From positions 1 through 23,486 of the forward strand of contig CAZNTU010000080.1 of assembly GCA_964575975.1 (NCBI GenBank): a stretch of 23,486 nucleotides of DNA, written 5' to 3'. Shown piece after piece: positions 6,224-13,378 of the stretch; the stretch's first letter is position 1; every line of letters begins with the position of its first letter. The translations under genes were made by a program, and so were the position numbers. This DNA is from G963674505 sp964575975. Its GTDB lineage: Bacteria; Desulfobacterota; Desulfobacteria; Desulfobacterales; SKZT01. Below the pieces are notes generated by a model. The model did not search any database, was not told where the DNA came from, and saw nothing but the letters and a program-made list of their open reading frames with translations.

Positions 6224-8173
6224 ATGGAATATCTCGGCAACATCGGAAAATGGATTGCTGCTTGGTTCGGAGCATGCATTGTCGTTTTTTTCAGCAACGC
6301 GTTCGTTTCCGCGCAGCATCACGGTACCGCCAACGACCATGGACAAAGCCACGGCGTCGGGTTGGAGACGCCCGCCGTCCTGGACGACGTCACCGTCACG
6401 GCTGACAAGCTCGACGAATACATTCGAAACCATCCCCAGCAAGTGACCGTGATCGACAGGGAAGAGATCCTGGAGCGAAACTTCCTGAGCATGGAGGAGA
6501 CCTTGAACAGCATGCCGGGCGTGGAAGTCCGGTCTTCGGCGGGCATCGGCTCGAGGATTTCGATTCGCGGTTCGGGAAAATCGGGCGGGGTGCTGATCCT
6601 TCTCAACGGGCGTCCTCTCAATTCGAGCCAGTACGGCGGCGCGGACTTGTCGTCCATACCCATAGAGACCGTAAAGTCCGTGACCGTCTTCAAGCCGCCG
6701 GTCCCGGTCTGGCTTGGTCCGGGAGCCACCGACGGCGCCATCGGCATCGTCACCCACGATTTCGACCGGAAAACGCCGGGACCCGAGGGCGACGACGAAA
6801 AGACCGAACACTCGGCCCGAATGAAACTGAGCGGCGGCTCCTACGGATCGGTCGACGGCAGCCTCAGCTATATCGCGAACATGCCGGATTCCACGGTCAT
6901 GCTGACTTCCGCCGGGGAGCGCATGAACGGCAAGCGGACCAACAGCGACAAGGACAAGGGCGTCTTCAGCCTTCACTACGACCGCAAAACCGAAGGCGAC
7001 ATCCAATACGACCTGAACGGCCAATACTACGTCTCGGAGTACGGTTCCGCAGGCCCGGAGGACAATCCCACCCCCGACGCCAGGCAGCGATACGAAAAGG
7101 GTTCCCTCGACTTCCAGGCCAAGGGATTCATGGGAGAGACGGGGGACTATTCCTTGAAAGCCTACGCCGATCAAGTCGATTTGAAGGACGAATCCCAATC
7201 CGGGTTCGTTTCCGACTTGGATGACACCAAATTAGGGACGAAGGCGGATTTCACTTGGTCCCAGGAGGAAGGGCTGTGGATGCTTCGTCTGGGGGGAATT
7301 CTGGAACGCGACGATGTCGATCACACCGTCACGGGGGAACACCACAGGGTCGCTGCGGGAATTCACGCCCAGTACGACAGGCGTTTCGGCAAGACAACCG
7401 TCATCCTGGGCCTCAGGGGCGACGACACCAGCGATTTCGGCTTCAATTCGGGCGCTTCCGGCGGCCTGGGCTACGAACTGTCCGACAAGACCCTGATCAA
7501 AACCAACGCGGGCTATTCTGTGAACATCCCCACCTTCGGACAGCTCTACCAGCCCAGCCACGGCTCCATCGACCAAGTGCGGGGAAACCCGGACCTGGAA
7601 GAGGAGAAAATTTGGTCCTGCGACCTGGGCGTCGAACACCGTTTTTTCAAGGATCGGGTTCTGCAAGCATCCGTTTTCAGGACCGACACCAGCGACGCCA
7701 TCGTGTATCTTCGCGGCGACGACCTCGTGTACCAGCCGGTCAATACGGACAAGGCCTGGCGACACGGCGTCGAGCTTTCCTTGAAATACGCCTGGGACGC
7801 TAACCTTCAGTTCGACGTCAGCTATATCCTCCAGGATTCCGAAAACGACGAAACCGGTAAGGAGCTGGCCTATACCCCCCGACACAAGTTCAAAACCACC
7901 GCGAGATACAAAGTGCCGACCGCGGACACTCGCCTGGAGGCGGATGTACGCTACGAATCCGACCGTTTCAGCGAAGCGGAGGGAAAAAAATCCCAGGAGC
8001 TGGACGATTTCGTCACGGTGGACCTCAAGGCGATCCAGCCCGTGACGATCAAAGGCAAGCCCCTTGAATTGTTTCTGAACGTATACAACCTGCTCGACAG
8101 GGATTTCGAGATCCATCAAGGCTATCCGGACGATGGACTGCGTTTCCTGGCGGGCGTGAATCTGAATTTCTAA
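6224..8173 (+). CDS. TonB-dependent outer-membrane receptor, BtuB-like
   Basis: This is a 649-residue receptor. The ATG at 6224 is chosen over an upstream in-frame TTG (6188) because GGGGG lies six bases before it and the signal peptide then starts properly (ends near FVSA, residue 30). A TonB-box-like segment LDDVTVTADKL (53-63) leads into the plug domain (VTVIDREEILERNF, NSMPGVEVRSS, ISIRGSGKSGGVLILLNGRP). A beta-barrel ending ...FLAGVNLNF, with terminal Phe, follows. The mature N-terminus is rich in His (His32, 33, 39, 43), which is unusual and suggests metal binding. It is the last gene of the riboswitch 1 transcript, so a corrinoid or cobalt ligand is likely. The exact substrate cannot be read. 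It looks intact, unlike the gene before it. Confidence 0.92.
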   Translation: MEYLGNIGKWIAAWFGACIVVFFSNAFVSAQHHGTANDHGQSHGVGLETPAVLDDVTVTADKLDEYIRNHPQQVTVIDREEILERNFLSMEETLNSMPGVEVRSSAGIGSRISIRGSGKSGGVLILLNGRPLNSSQYGGADLSSIPIETVKSVTVFKPPVPVWLGPGATDGAIGIVTHDFDRKTPGPEGDDEKTEHSARMKLSGGSYGSVDGSLSYIANMPDSTVMLTSAGERMNGKRTNSDKDKGVFSLHYDRKTEGDIQYDLNGQYYVSEYGSAGPEDNPTPDARQRYEKGSLDFQAKGFMGETGDYSLKAYADQVDLKDESQSGFVSDLDDTKLGTKADFTWSQEEGLWMLRLGGILERDDVDHTVTGEHHRVAAGIHAQYDRRFGKTTVILGLRGDDTSDFGFNSGASGGLGYELSDKTLIKTNAGYSVNIPTFGQLYQPSHGSIDQVRGNPDLEEEKIWSCDLGVEHRFFKDRVLQASVFRTDTSDAIVYLRGDDLVYQPVNTDKAWRHGVELSLKYAWDANLQFDVSYILQDSENDETGKELAYTPRHKFKTTARYKVPTADTRLEADVRYESDRFSEAEGKKSQELDDFVTVDLKAIQPVTIKGKPLELFLNVYNLLDRDFEIHQGYPDDGLRFLAGVNLNF

Positions 8174-8199
8174 ATACACCCCGAAGGGACGCCCTGCAA

Positions 8200-8505
8200 T
8201 CAATCATGATTGTCTACGATAATTCGATAGGTTTCTTCATAAATGACTTTTCGCGGGCCGATAGCGACGATGGCGATTTGTCTTTTCTTGGAATCGATAC
8301 GATAGATAATTCGGTAGCGCTTTACTCTGAAGCTTCTCAGACCTGCCAGTTCGTCTTTAAGTATTTTGCCGGCATAAGGATTTTGGAGGACATTTCGCAA
8401 ACCGGATCGAATATGGGATTTGATGATCGGATGCAGTTTTCTCAAAGCGGCGGCGACGTCGTCCGGCACCTCGAGGATGAAATTTTTGCAGTCGGGAGTC
8501 GTCAC
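8200..8505 (-). CDS. RelE/ParE-family toxin
   Basis: This 101-residue protein has the compact RelE/ParE fold pattern: N-terminal helices (PDDVAAALRKLHPIIKSHIR), then NPYAGKILKDELAGLRSFRV and strands KRYRIIYRID and IAIVAIGPRKVIYEE. The LAGLRSFRVxxYRIIYRI segment is characteristic. Such toxins cleave mRNA at the ribosome (RelE) or poison gyrase (ParE); the sequence alone does not tell which. The start overlaps the antitoxin stop by four bases (ATGA type), the usual translational coupling. The pair runs convergent to the receptor gene, leaving only 26 bases between stops. Confidence 0.88.
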   Translation of the reverse strand: MTTPDCKNFILEVPDDVAAALRKLHPIIKSHIRSGLRNVLQNPYAGKILKDELAGLRSFRVKRYRIIYRIDSKKRQIAIVAIGPRKVIYEETYRIIVDNHD

Positions 8506-8765
8506 TCCGGCAACAGTTCTTCCAAGGTATACAATGCGGCCTTATTGTCTTTCAGCGATTTCAGTCCGCTCCTGATTTCCTCCATCAAGTCCGCGTCAAA
8601 GCGAACCGCCATGGTTTCCCTCCAGCTTGCGAATTCGTCCGGGCTGACCAGTACAGCGACAGGCCGTCCGTTTTTCGTGATGACCACCTCTTCGTCGGTC
8701 TCGCTAACGGAATCGACAAGGGCGCTTAATTTCATTTTGGCTTCGGAGACGGATAATATGTTCAT
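8502..8765 (-). CDS. Phd/YefM-family antitoxin
   Basis: This 87-residue protein starts MNILSVSEAKMKLSALVDSV, the classic Phd/YefM DNA-binding N-terminus, followed by EEVVITKNGRPVAVLVSPDE and a charged C-terminal toxin-binding tail. The ATG at 8765 is preferred to an upstream extension to 8912. It begins exactly at the family start, has AGAGGA upstream, and lies 40 bases after a near-perfect promoter. It would neutralise the adjacent RelE/ParE toxin and repress its own promoter. The module appears intact. Confidence 0.9.
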   Translation of the reverse strand: MNILSVSEAKMKLSALVDSVSETDEEVVITKNGRPVAVLVSPDEFASWRETMAVRFDADLMEEIRSGLKSLKDNKAALYTLEELLPE

Positions 8766-8805
8766 GTTGCAATCCTCTGTTTTGGTTGACCTGAATTTCG
8801 GTCCA

Positions 8806-8834
8806 ATTATATGGCCAATGGCACTCGCAGTCAA
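8806..8834 (-). promoter_or_regulatory. Sigma-70 promoter of the Phd/RelE-type module
   Basis: On the minus strand, TTGACT (8834-8829) is separated by 17 bases from a perfect TATAAT (8811-8806). The -10 lies inside the imperfect palindrome CCAATTATATGG (8803-8814), a likely operator for autoregulation by the antitoxin. Confidence 0.75.
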
Positions 8835-8873
8835 CGGGTTTGATCGTCGAACCGGAATTAAGGAACGTTGCGA

Positions 8874-8902
8874 TTGACTTGATATACGTTCTTCTTTTTT
8901 AA
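8874..8902 (+). promoter_or_regulatory. Possible promoter of riboswitch 2 transcript
   Basis: TTGACT (8874-8879) and TTTTAA (8897-8902) are 17 bases apart, giving a start about 80 bases before the aptamer. The -10 is only moderate, so the call is tentative. Confidence 0.4.
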
Positions 8903-8988
8903 CGAAATACAAATCGCGGTCCTGCGGCTAATCGCAGGAGAAAGGAGGTACCGGGGACTTACCCCTGTTCGACAACAAGGACGTTATT

Positions 8989-9192
8989 GGCAACCGGTCG
9001 CCATCGGGCGCAACGCCCGGCGACAATAGGGAATCCCGTGGAAATCGGGAGCGGTCCCGCCGCTGTAACTCCGCCCTGCCCGTCGATTCCGGGCGGGGAA
9101 CCCGACCGACATTCATTTGCGCCACTGTCGCGCCAAAGCGCGACGGGAAGGCCGTCGGCCGGGCGGGGAAGCCAGAAGACCTGCCGGTCGCC
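8989..9192 (+). promoter_or_regulatory. Cobalamin riboswitch 2
   Basis: The aptamer has CCGCCGCTGTAA (ending about 9067), GCCACTGTCGCG (9121-9132), a GACGGGAAGG segment and the B12 box GAAGCCAGAAGACCTGCC (9169-9185). Helix P1 is formed by GGCAACCGG (8989-8997) and CCGGTCGCC (9184-9192), with one mismatch. It controls the five-gene set beginning at 9374. That set includes genes with no known cobalamin role, which makes this switch informative. Confidence 0.95.
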
Positions 9193-9299
9193 GAGTTCGG
9201 CAAAACGGACTGACGAGGATTCGGTCGCGCTTCCCTTCAAACAGAAGCAAAGACGCCCGCCGCCGGTTTCATTCTTTTTCGGAAACCGCGCGCAACCAT

Positions 9300-9322
9300 T
9301 GAGCCTTTCACTGCTCATTTTT
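9300..9322 (+). terminator. Weak hairpin with T-run, possible expression platform of riboswitch 2
   Basis: TGAGC (9300-9304) and GCTCA (9313-9317) form a 5-bp stem followed by five T. It is much weaker than the terminators of the other two switches. A longer alternative hairpin, GGTTTC/GAAACC around 9265-9287, lies upstream and could act as antiterminator or Rho-independent pause. Translational control is an alternative. Confidence 0.35.
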
Positions 9323-9373
9323 CCTCTCGGTACCGATTATTTTCGATCTCATCTTAAATAATTGGAGGAAAAC

Positions 9374-10282
9374 ATGGTTACCAAAAATCGCGTAGCACCA
9401 AAATCGTCGATGTTGACCCTCGCCTTCGCCCTGCTCGCCTGCCCGCCGATCATCGCCGAAGACGGCAAGGATTACGAAGAAAAATGTCCGCCCTACATTT
9501 GGATATCTTTGGGAGAACAAACCAGGAAAAAAGACGGCGCGCTGGTCCAACGCTACCATGTTCGAAGCGACAACGGCGCTTCGGAAAAGTTCGACGAAAG
9601 CATCGACCTTCGGGCTTTCTACAGACTGAGCGACTATGCCTCCCGAAAAGTCGAAATCTACGCCGCCACGATAACAAAAAGCGATAACAAAGTTTTCCTG
9701 GATATCGAATCCGCGACCAACTCGCGGGTATGGCTGTTCGTAGTGGGCGAATGCCAAGACAGGTTCTATACCGCCCAAATCGCAAATTCGATTTTCGGCC
9801 GCGCCGCTTCGGATTCGCGCAAGCCGGGCAGGCTCGCCGAGGACTTCCCTCCAAATTGGCCGCGTCTGCATCCGAAGCCGTCTCGCCTGGATTATTACAT
9901 GCAGACCGGCCATGCCTATCGTTTCAATTATTCGGCGAAGGGCTCGGAAGTTAAAAAGGCGCGCATCCTTGAAAACGGCAAAGTCCAAGAGCAAGTCGCG
10001 CTCGGACAGGGCGGCGATCTCGCTTTCACGCCACCGCACGATATTTCCCTGGACCGGGCCGGATCATACGCCCACAAAGAGACGGTCGTTCTCGTTCAAG
10101 AGGCGGCGGATGGAAAAGTATTCTCCACGACCCACACTCTTGTTTTGCACCGTGCCATTTACGCACATTCGAATTTGAATCAAGGCTTGATCCTCCTGGG
10201 AGCGACCGTCGCCTTGTTCTCGCTGTTCGTCGTATATAAAAGGAGGTTCGGAAACGATCCATGGTTCTCAAAATCAGATTGA
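9374..10282 (+). CDS. Periplasmic protein with C-terminal membrane anchor, unknown function
   Basis: This is a 302-residue protein. The ATG at 9374 has GGAGG (9364-9368) at proper spacing, so it is chosen over an in-frame TTG at 9362. A signal peptide covers about residues 1-29 (ends PPIIAEDG). The central periplasmic domain contains CPPYIWISLGEQTRKK, a repeated pattern of beta strands, and GHAYRFNYSAKGSEVKKARI. Near the C-terminus LILLGATVALFSLFVVY is a single membrane helix followed by KRR, so the protein is anchored with its bulk in the periplasm. The strand pattern loosely recalls DUF4198/NikM-like metal-uptake proteins, but I do not recognise a family firmly. It is the first gene after riboswitch 2 and overlaps the polyferredoxin start by 22 bases. 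A role as periplasmic sensor, chaperone or electron-transfer partner for that membrane protein is inference. Confidence 0.8.
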   Translation: MVTKNRVAPKSSMLTLAFALLACPPIIAEDGKDYEEKCPPYIWISLGEQTRKKDGALVQRYHVRSDNGASEKFDESIDLRAFYRLSDYASRKVEIYAATITKSDNKVFLDIESATNSRVWLFVVGECQDRFYTAQIANSIFGRAASDSRKPGRLAEDFPPNWPRLHPKPSRLDYYMQTGHAYRFNYSAKGSEVKKARILENGKVQEQVALGQGGDLAFTPPHDISLDRAGSYAHKETVVLVQEAADGKVFSTTHTLVLHRAIYAHSNLNQGLILLGATVALFSLFVVYKRRFGNDPWFSKSD

Positions 10283-11217
10283 TCGTGCAACATGTCATGT
10301 TCGTCGCGCTCACGTACGGCGGACGCGTCGGAATCGACCTCGGGTACGCCCTGCCCTGCTTTTCCTGCCCCTATGTCAGAGGCAACGGCGGCGGCTGCTA
10401 CCTGATGTGCCTGCAGGGAAACTGGCGAGGGCTGCAAATGTCCATGGCCAACTGGACGACCTCGTTGGGGATGGACGCCCTCGGCTATCTGGGCCTCTTT
10501 TTCCTTCTGACCATGCTATTGAACAAATCCTGGTGCGGTTGGATATGCCCTTTCGGCACGTTGCAGGACTGGCTGACCTGTTTGCGCAAACGCATGGGCG
10601 TTTCGGAATCCAAGTACAAATGGGCGACCAGAGACCGGCTCAAGCCGATCAAGTGGATACTGCTCGCCTATCTTGTGATCGTACCGCTGCTGATCGCCCA
10701 CGCGGGTCTCCACCCCGATTTCAATCTGCCTTTCTGCCAGATTTGTCCCGCCAAGCCTCTGATGCCGCTGTTCGCGGGAGAAGTCCGCCACTTGGCCATA
10801 GACCTCACCAACGCCGTCACATTGACTTTCACGGTCCTCTCTGTGGCCATCGCGGGCGGAATGCTGGTCGGCATGTTCTTCAAGGAGAGGTTCTTCTGCA
10901 TCTTCTGTCCCATGCTGCCGCTGATTCACCTGGTCCGGAAGATCAGTCCCCTGCGTTACGAAAAGCGCGTGGAGGGCTGCGTCGGTTGCGGCAACTGCCA
11001 GCGCGTCTGTCCCGTGGACATCCGCGACGTGTACGAGAAAAAAAGCGGCAAGGACGCCTTGAGCGAAGACTGCATGCTGTGTCTTTCGTGCGCGGAATCC
11101 TGTCCCGAAGACGGCGTCCTGAGCGTAAAACTGTTTCGATGGACGCTGTTTTCCTCCTCGAGTAAATACGTAGCGCGCAATTTCGGCAAAGGAACAAAAC
11201 GCGATGAACGATGCTGA
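10261..11217 (+). CDS. Membrane polyferredoxin, NapH/NosR/CcoG-like 4Fe-4S protein
   Basis: This 318-residue protein has about four or five membrane helices (around 9-30, 72-90, 132-150, 186-206). It carries the Cys motifs of the NapH/NosR group: C33-x2-C36P, C92GWIC96P, C159QIC162P and C213IFC216P. Two classical [4Fe-4S] sets follow at C240-x2-C243-x2-C246-x3-C250P and C271-x2-C274-x2-C277-x3-C281P in the C-terminal, probably cytoplasmic, domain. Such proteins move electrons between the quinone pool or periplasm and soluble partners. The start overlaps the preceding gene by 22 bases, and the stop overlaps the next start by 14, so coupling is tight. Placement next to an HgdC-like ATPase suggests it supplies the electrons for that module; this is inferred from context. 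Confidence 0.92.
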   Translation: MVLKIRLIVQHVMFVALTYGGRVGIDLGYALPCFSCPYVRGNGGGCYLMCLQGNWRGLQMSMANWTTSLGMDALGYLGLFFLLTMLLNKSWCGWICPFGTLQDWLTCLRKRMGVSESKYKWATRDRLKPIKWILLAYLVIVPLLIAHAGLHPDFNLPFCQICPAKPLMPLFAGEVRHLAIDLTNAVTLTFTVLSVAIAGGMLVGMFFKERFFCIFCPMLPLIHLVRKISPLRYEKRVEGCVGCGNCQRVCPVDIRDVYEKKSGKDALSEDCMLCLSCAESCPEDGVLSVKLFRWTLFSSSSKYVARNFGKGTKRDERC

Positions 11218-12445
11218 AAACAGGCAGGATTCCCGCCTTCGGAGAATTTCGGCCAAGGTTCGAAAAGAATTCATAGCAGAGTTCGAATCGACCCTGTCGA
11301 GTCTGAAAAGCCGGCCCGATTACGATCCGGCGTGGGACTATTTTTTGGATTTGCTCCCGCGCCTGGCGGCCCCGGAAAAGCTCCGGGAAGCCATTGGCCG
11401 TCCCTTGGCGTCGCATTTGTGCAACCAGGCGCCTTTCGAACTTTTCCACGCCATGGGCGTCCATCCCTTTCGCCTGGCCAGCGGCTGCTTTGCCCCCGCG
11501 CGACTGGCCTCCGCCGATTCTCCCGTGCTCGCATGCCCCATGATCAAGTCGGTCATTGGGACCGAGCGACTGCGCGACCAAGCGGAGACCGACTCGGCGA
11601 TCACCGTGATTCCCACTACGTGCGATTGGGTGGCCAAATTCGCGGAACTGGCCGGACACGACAGCGGGTACGCGCATTTCATGGAGGTTCCCCGCCTTCG
11701 CCAGACGGAAAAAGGACAAACGCGCTGGCTGGAGGAAATCTACGACCTGGTCAAGTTCCTGGAAAGGCGAACGGGAAGAAGGCTCGAGCGAAAAACTCTG
11801 CTGCAGTCGGTCCGGACCTTCATGGAAGCCTGGAGGGCGCTCGGGGAAGTGATCGAACTCCGAAGGAAAGGCCGTCTTTCCGCCGTCTGGTTTCTTTCGG
11901 TGGCCAACAGCTTCATGCTCGATCGTGTCGAGACCTGGACGGAACACGTTTTCAAGGCCGCGAAGGTCGTCGAGAAAACTCCCCCGGCTACCCGAACCTC
12001 GGGCGTTCTTCTCGCCGGCTCCCCGATCGTGTTTCCCAATTTCAAACTTCCGGAACTGATAGAGTCTGCGGGCATGAGCATATGCGGAGACGACATGTGC
12101 GTCTCGGAGCGCATCTGGCCTGGAGCGACCCAATACGACGACCCCTCGCTCCCCGGACTGCTGAGGGCCTTGGCCGAGCGATACCACAAGGGATGCATTT
12201 GTCCTACGTTCGCGGACAACGAAAGACGGGTCAACCATCTTTTCAATATCCTGCGGAATCACCGAAATATCGGCGGGGTGATCCACCACGTTCTAAAGGG
12301 TTGCCACCCGTTCGATATCGAAAGCTTCGGCCTGGAAAAAAAGTTGAAGGAAAAAGGCTATAAATTCCTGAAAATCGAAACGGATTACGTTCGCGAGGAC
12401 AGCCGCAACATTCTCGCGCGCCTGGAAGCGTTCGGACGGATTTAG
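11204..12445 (+). CDS. HgdB/BcrC-like 2-hydroxyacyl-CoA dehydratase-family iron-sulfur protein
   Basis: This 413-residue protein has the family's landmark segments: LASGCFAPARL (Cys95), VLACPMIKS (Cys111), ITVIPTTCDWVAKFAELAG (Cys140), CGDDMCVSERIWP (Cys294, Cys299), GCICPTFADNERR (Cys331, Cys333), GGVIHHVLKGCHPFDIES (Cys367), and a C-terminal ETDY...RNILARLEAF. Known members are subunits of 2-hydroxyacyl-CoA dehydratases, benzoyl-CoA reductases and double-cubane-cluster proteins, which accept electrons driven by ATP from a BadF/HgdC activator. Dehydratases need two different subunits, but here only one gene is present. That is closer to homodimeric double-cubane-cluster proteins. The common KFCDP-like motif is changed to KGCHPFD. 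No CoA-ester pathway genes are nearby, and control is by cobalamin. The real substrate is unknown; reduction of a corrinoid or small molecule is conceivable. Confidence 0.9.
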   Translation: MNDAENRQDSRLRRISAKVRKEFIAEFESTLSSLKSRPDYDPAWDYFLDLLPRLAAPEKLREAIGRPLASHLCNQAPFELFHAMGVHPFRLASGCFAPARLASADSPVLACPMIKSVIGTERLRDQAETDSAITVIPTTCDWVAKFAELAGHDSGYAHFMEVPRLRQTEKGQTRWLEEIYDLVKFLERRTGRRLERKTLLQSVRTFMEAWRALGEVIELRRKGRLSAVWFLSVANSFMLDRVETWTEHVFKAAKVVEKTPPATRTSGVLLAGSPIVFPNFKLPELIESAGMSICGDDMCVSERIWPGATQYDDPSLPGLLRALAERYHKGCICPTFADNERRVNHLFNILRNHRNIGGVIHHVLKGCHPFDIESFGLEKKLKEKGYKFLKIETDYVREDSRNILARLEAFGRI

Positions 12446-12453
12446 GGGAAACC

Positions 12454-13236
12454 ATGAAAATCAAAGTCGGAATCGATCTGGGAAGCACCGCGATCAAGGC
12501 GGTTTTCGTCGAAAACGGAGAAATGGTCTGGAAAAAGGCGGCGCCCACGGCCCCGGGGCAGGCTTTGATCGCCGAACGGCTAATCAAAGAAGGGGTTGAA
12601 GCCCTCGGGTGTTCCCCCGGGGATTTGGACGCGCCGGCGGTCACCGGCTACGGCAAAGGCTTGGTCGAGGGCGCGGAAACCGTCGTCGACGAGGTAAGCG
12701 CCAACGCGCTGGGAGCGCACTTGCTGAGTGGCGGAAAAGCCAGGACCGTAATCAACGTGGGGGGGCAGGATGTCAAAGTGATTCGCGTCTCTCCCGCCGG
12801 AAAACTGCTCGACTTCAAAATGAATGACAAATGCGCCGCAGGGACGGGCCGCTTTTTCGAAGTCGCGGGCCGTATCCTGGACACGCCCGTGGAGCTGTTC
12901 GGGGAAATCGCCCGAACGGTCGAAAACCCCGTCGCCATCAACAGCACGTGCGCCGTTTTCGCCGAAAGCGAGATCGTTTCCCTGATGGCGAGCGGCGTCG
13001 GCAAGGAGCGAATCATTCAAGGCCTGCACGAGTCCGTGGCGCGACGCATCGCGAACCTGGCGGGCAGCCGCGACCTGGAGGACGACCTCTATCTGGACGG
13101 GGGAGCGGCCAACAACCCCGCCCTCGCCAGGGCCATCGAGGACGAGTTGTTCAGGGACGTCCACGTGCTGGACTTTCCGCAGTTTACCATGGCTTACGGA
13201 GCGGCCCGGTTTGCGGAGAGCCGACTGCCCTCTTAG
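12454..13236 (+). CDS. BadF/BadG/HgdC-family activator ATPase (archerase)
   Basis: This 260-residue protein contains the full ASKHA-ATPase signature of dehydratase activators: GIDLGSTAIKAV (6-17) for phosphate binding, NVGGQDVKVI (101-110), KMNDKCAAGTGRFFEVAGR (122-140), NSTCAVFAESEIVSL (163-177) and LDGGAANNPALARAIEDEL (214-232). Cys127 and Cys166 are the ligands of the single [4Fe-4S] cluster held between two monomers. The family uses ATP to push one low-potential electron into an HgdB-like partner, which here is the gene eight bases upstream. AGGGG overlaps the upstream stop and serves as ribosome-binding site. All key residues are present, so it should be active. Confidence 0.95.
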   Translation: MKIKVGIDLGSTAIKAVFVENGEMVWKKAAPTAPGQALIAERLIKEGVEALGCSPGDLDAPAVTGYGKGLVEGAETVVDEVSANALGAHLLSGGKARTVINVGGQDVKVIRVSPAGKLLDFKMNDKCAAGTGRFFEVAGRILDTPVELFGEIARTVENPVAINSTCAVFAESEIVSLMASGVGKERIIQGLHESVARRIANLAGSRDLEDDLYLDGGAANNPALARAIEDELFRDVHVLDFPQFTMAYGAARFAESRLPS

Positions 13237-13378
13237 AACAGCTCCGACATGAAGAAACTTGAAAAGCAATAGGCTTGAGGCTCAACTGCAACGTTCGAAG
13301 TCGTTTGGAAAAGCAGGCGACTTTTTTTGGACTGGCCGGAAATTCATTTTTGGTACTCATTGAAGAGAAGGAGGAAGG

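Noticed and set aside
8206..8877. 223-codon plus-strand frame over the toxin-antitoxin pair
   Set aside because: The minus strand carries clear Phd and RelE/ParE motifs, a four-base coupled overlap and a near-perfect promoter.
13237..13378. Gap before the second complete receptor checked for a further cobalamin riboswitch
   Set aside because: No B12 box (GCCAGAAGAC) or GCTGTAA core is present, only a good ribosome-binding site.
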